Of a DNA stretch of 64,000 bases, positions 63,405 to 64,000 are shown piece after piece (within the stretch, counting starts at the first letter, position 1; each line of letters begins with the position of its first letter). A program made the position numbers and the translations under genes. The notes below the pieces were generated by a model, which was not told the DNA's origin, made no database searches, and was given only the letters and a program-made list of their open reading frames with translations. Origin of the DNA: an uncultured Bradyrhizobium sp. (lineage in GTDB: Bacteria; Pseudomonadota; Alphaproteobacteria; Rhizobiales; Xanthobacteraceae); assembly GCF_947648125.1 (NCBI RefSeq), contig NZ_CANSMR010000013.1, forward strand, positions 143,589-207,588, read 5' to 3'.

Positions 63405-63800
63405 ATGACCGACAATCTCACCGGCGTCTGGGACGGCAGCTATGTTCAGCCAGGCAGCATGGTCACGTTCCTGGCGACGCTGATCGACGCCGGCGGCGCG
63501 CTCGGCGGCAGCGTGACCGAACCCTGCGTGATGCCGGGCTGTCCGCTCAGCTCGCACAATGCTTCGCTCGCGGGTCACCGCTCCGGCAGCGCCGTCTCGT
63601 TCGTCAAACGCTACGAGCCGCGAGGCTACGGCTATGACACGGTCCACTATGAAGGCGCGGTCAACGCCGACGCGACCGAGATCGACGGCCGCTGGAGCAT
63701 TCGCGGCACGGCGTACTCGGGAACGTTCCTGATGGTGCGCTCGGCGGGGCCAGCGCAGGCTGTCACGACTGAAGACGAGATCAAGGAGCCGGTGCGCTAG
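63405..63800 (+). CDS. Conserved small protein, unknown function
   Basis: This 131-residue protein starts MTDNLTGVWDGSYVQPGSMV and looks like a beta-barrel of eight or so strands (FLATLIDAGGALGGSVTEP, GHRSGSAVSFVKRYEPRGYG, YDTVHYEGAVNADATEIDGR, WSIRGTAYSGTFLMVRS), similar in outline to calycin-like folds. It is divergent from the monooxygenase, 164 bases away. I know similar rhizobial proteins with no assigned role. The frame is clean and ends just before a repeat. Confidence 0.75.
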   Translation: MTDNLTGVWDGSYVQPGSMVTFLATLIDAGGALGGSVTEPCVMPGCPLSSHNASLAGHRSGSAVSFVKRYEPRGYGYDTVHYEGAVNADATEIDGRWSIRGTAYSGTFLMVRSAGPAQAVTTEDEIKEPVR

Positions 63801-63847
63801 CGCGTGACGGGCTTAGGTTGAACGGCAGTCGCAGAGGCGGTGCGCTC

Positions 63848-63967
63848 CCTCTCCCGCTTGCGGGGGAGGGCTGGGGTGGGGCTCTCTCCACGAGTCGTAT
63901 TGTGGAGAGAGCCCCCACCCGGATCGCATCTTCGATGCGATCCGACCTCCCCCGCAAGCGGGAGAGG
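63848..63967. repeat. Inverted-repeat element (CTCTCCCGCTTGCGGG type), copy 2
   Basis: Outer arms CCTCTCCCGCTTGCGGG and CCCGCAAGCGGGAGAGG enclose GGCTCTCTCCAC / GTGGAGAGAGCC and GGATCGCATC / GATGCGATCC. It shares the module order of the copy at 28436, in inverted use of the inner parts. The last bases of the window follow with no gene. Confidence 0.85.
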
Positions 63968-64000
63968 TGCAGCAACGCTGCCGCCGACCAATTCTCGAAC

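Overview
The window is GC-rich DNA with dense, mostly short-spaced genes. Codon use, many GC-rich palindromic intergenic repeats, a thiOSGE-C operon under a TPP riboswitch and many small proteins of a type I associate with Bradyrhizobium all point to an alphaproteobacterium of the Bradyrhizobium/Rhodopseudomonas group (Nitrobacteraceae). This is an inference from gene content; no rRNA or tRNA gene is visible. The window looks chromosomal. I see no insertion sequence, integrase, phage gene or CRISPR array.

Layout. 0.1-9.6 kb: a TauE/SafE permease, an exporter-type ABC transporter, an EmrAB-like efflux pair with a divergent TetR regulator and shared operator, a LuxR-type regulator and an acetyltransferase. 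9.7-15.4 kb: a small conserved protein, an unusual Baeyer-Villiger monooxygenase fused to an esterase, an atypical SDR, and a DoxX/DUF4267 pair divergent from a second TetR gene with a tandem operator. 15.4-24.9 kb: a lone receiver protein, an extensin-like lipoprotein, a 31-residue membrane protein, a frameshifted gene, two divergent DUF2147-like paralogues, an AraC-type regulator with a membrane domain, a YciB-like protein and a FecR-domain protein with a Pro/Gln-rich tail. 24.9-31.4 kb: Nudix hydrolase, then a likely lipid-modification neighbourhood (phosphatidylserine decarboxylase, class III aminotransferase, Mpo1-like membrane protein, PmtA-like methyltransferase, GT4 glycosyltransferase). 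31.4-40 kb: an orphan TAXI protein, a second TauE/SafE protein, acyltransferase 3, L,D-transpeptidase, DUF4403 protein, a branched-chain-amino-acid-type binding protein and small proteins. 40-49.7 kb: a TetR / enoyl-CoA hydratase / CocE operon divergent from a HlyD - double ABC-2 permease - HlyD operon, then a periplasmic glycerophosphodiesterase. 49.7-54 kb: a PRC-barrel protein, an OmpR/EnvZ-like two-component pair, a zinc-ribbon protein and a lytic transglycosylase. 54.2-59.2 kb: TPP riboswitch and thiO-thiS-thiG-thiE-thiC. 59.3-61.4 kb: an AT-richer two-gene island on the minus strand, a DUF262 protein followed 8 bases later by a RelA/SpoT-domain protein. 61.6-64 kb: a second Baeyer-Villiger monooxygenase, a small conserved protein and a repeat.

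The best candidate for an undescribed system is the DUF262-RelA/SpoT pair (59343-61384). A DGQQR-type DUF262 protein, a family used as sensor or effector in type IV restriction and phosphorothioate-dependent defence, is coupled to an alarmone-synthetase-fold protein that keeps its ATP-site motif and catalytic Glu but has a changed acceptor loop. This fits a sensor plus nucleotide-modifying toxin module. Other points of interest are the monooxygenase-esterase fusion, the ATPase-less ABC-2/HlyD operon, three operator-like palindromes next to TetR genes, overlapping divergent start codons in the lipid cluster, and palindromic repeats inside the thiamine operon.
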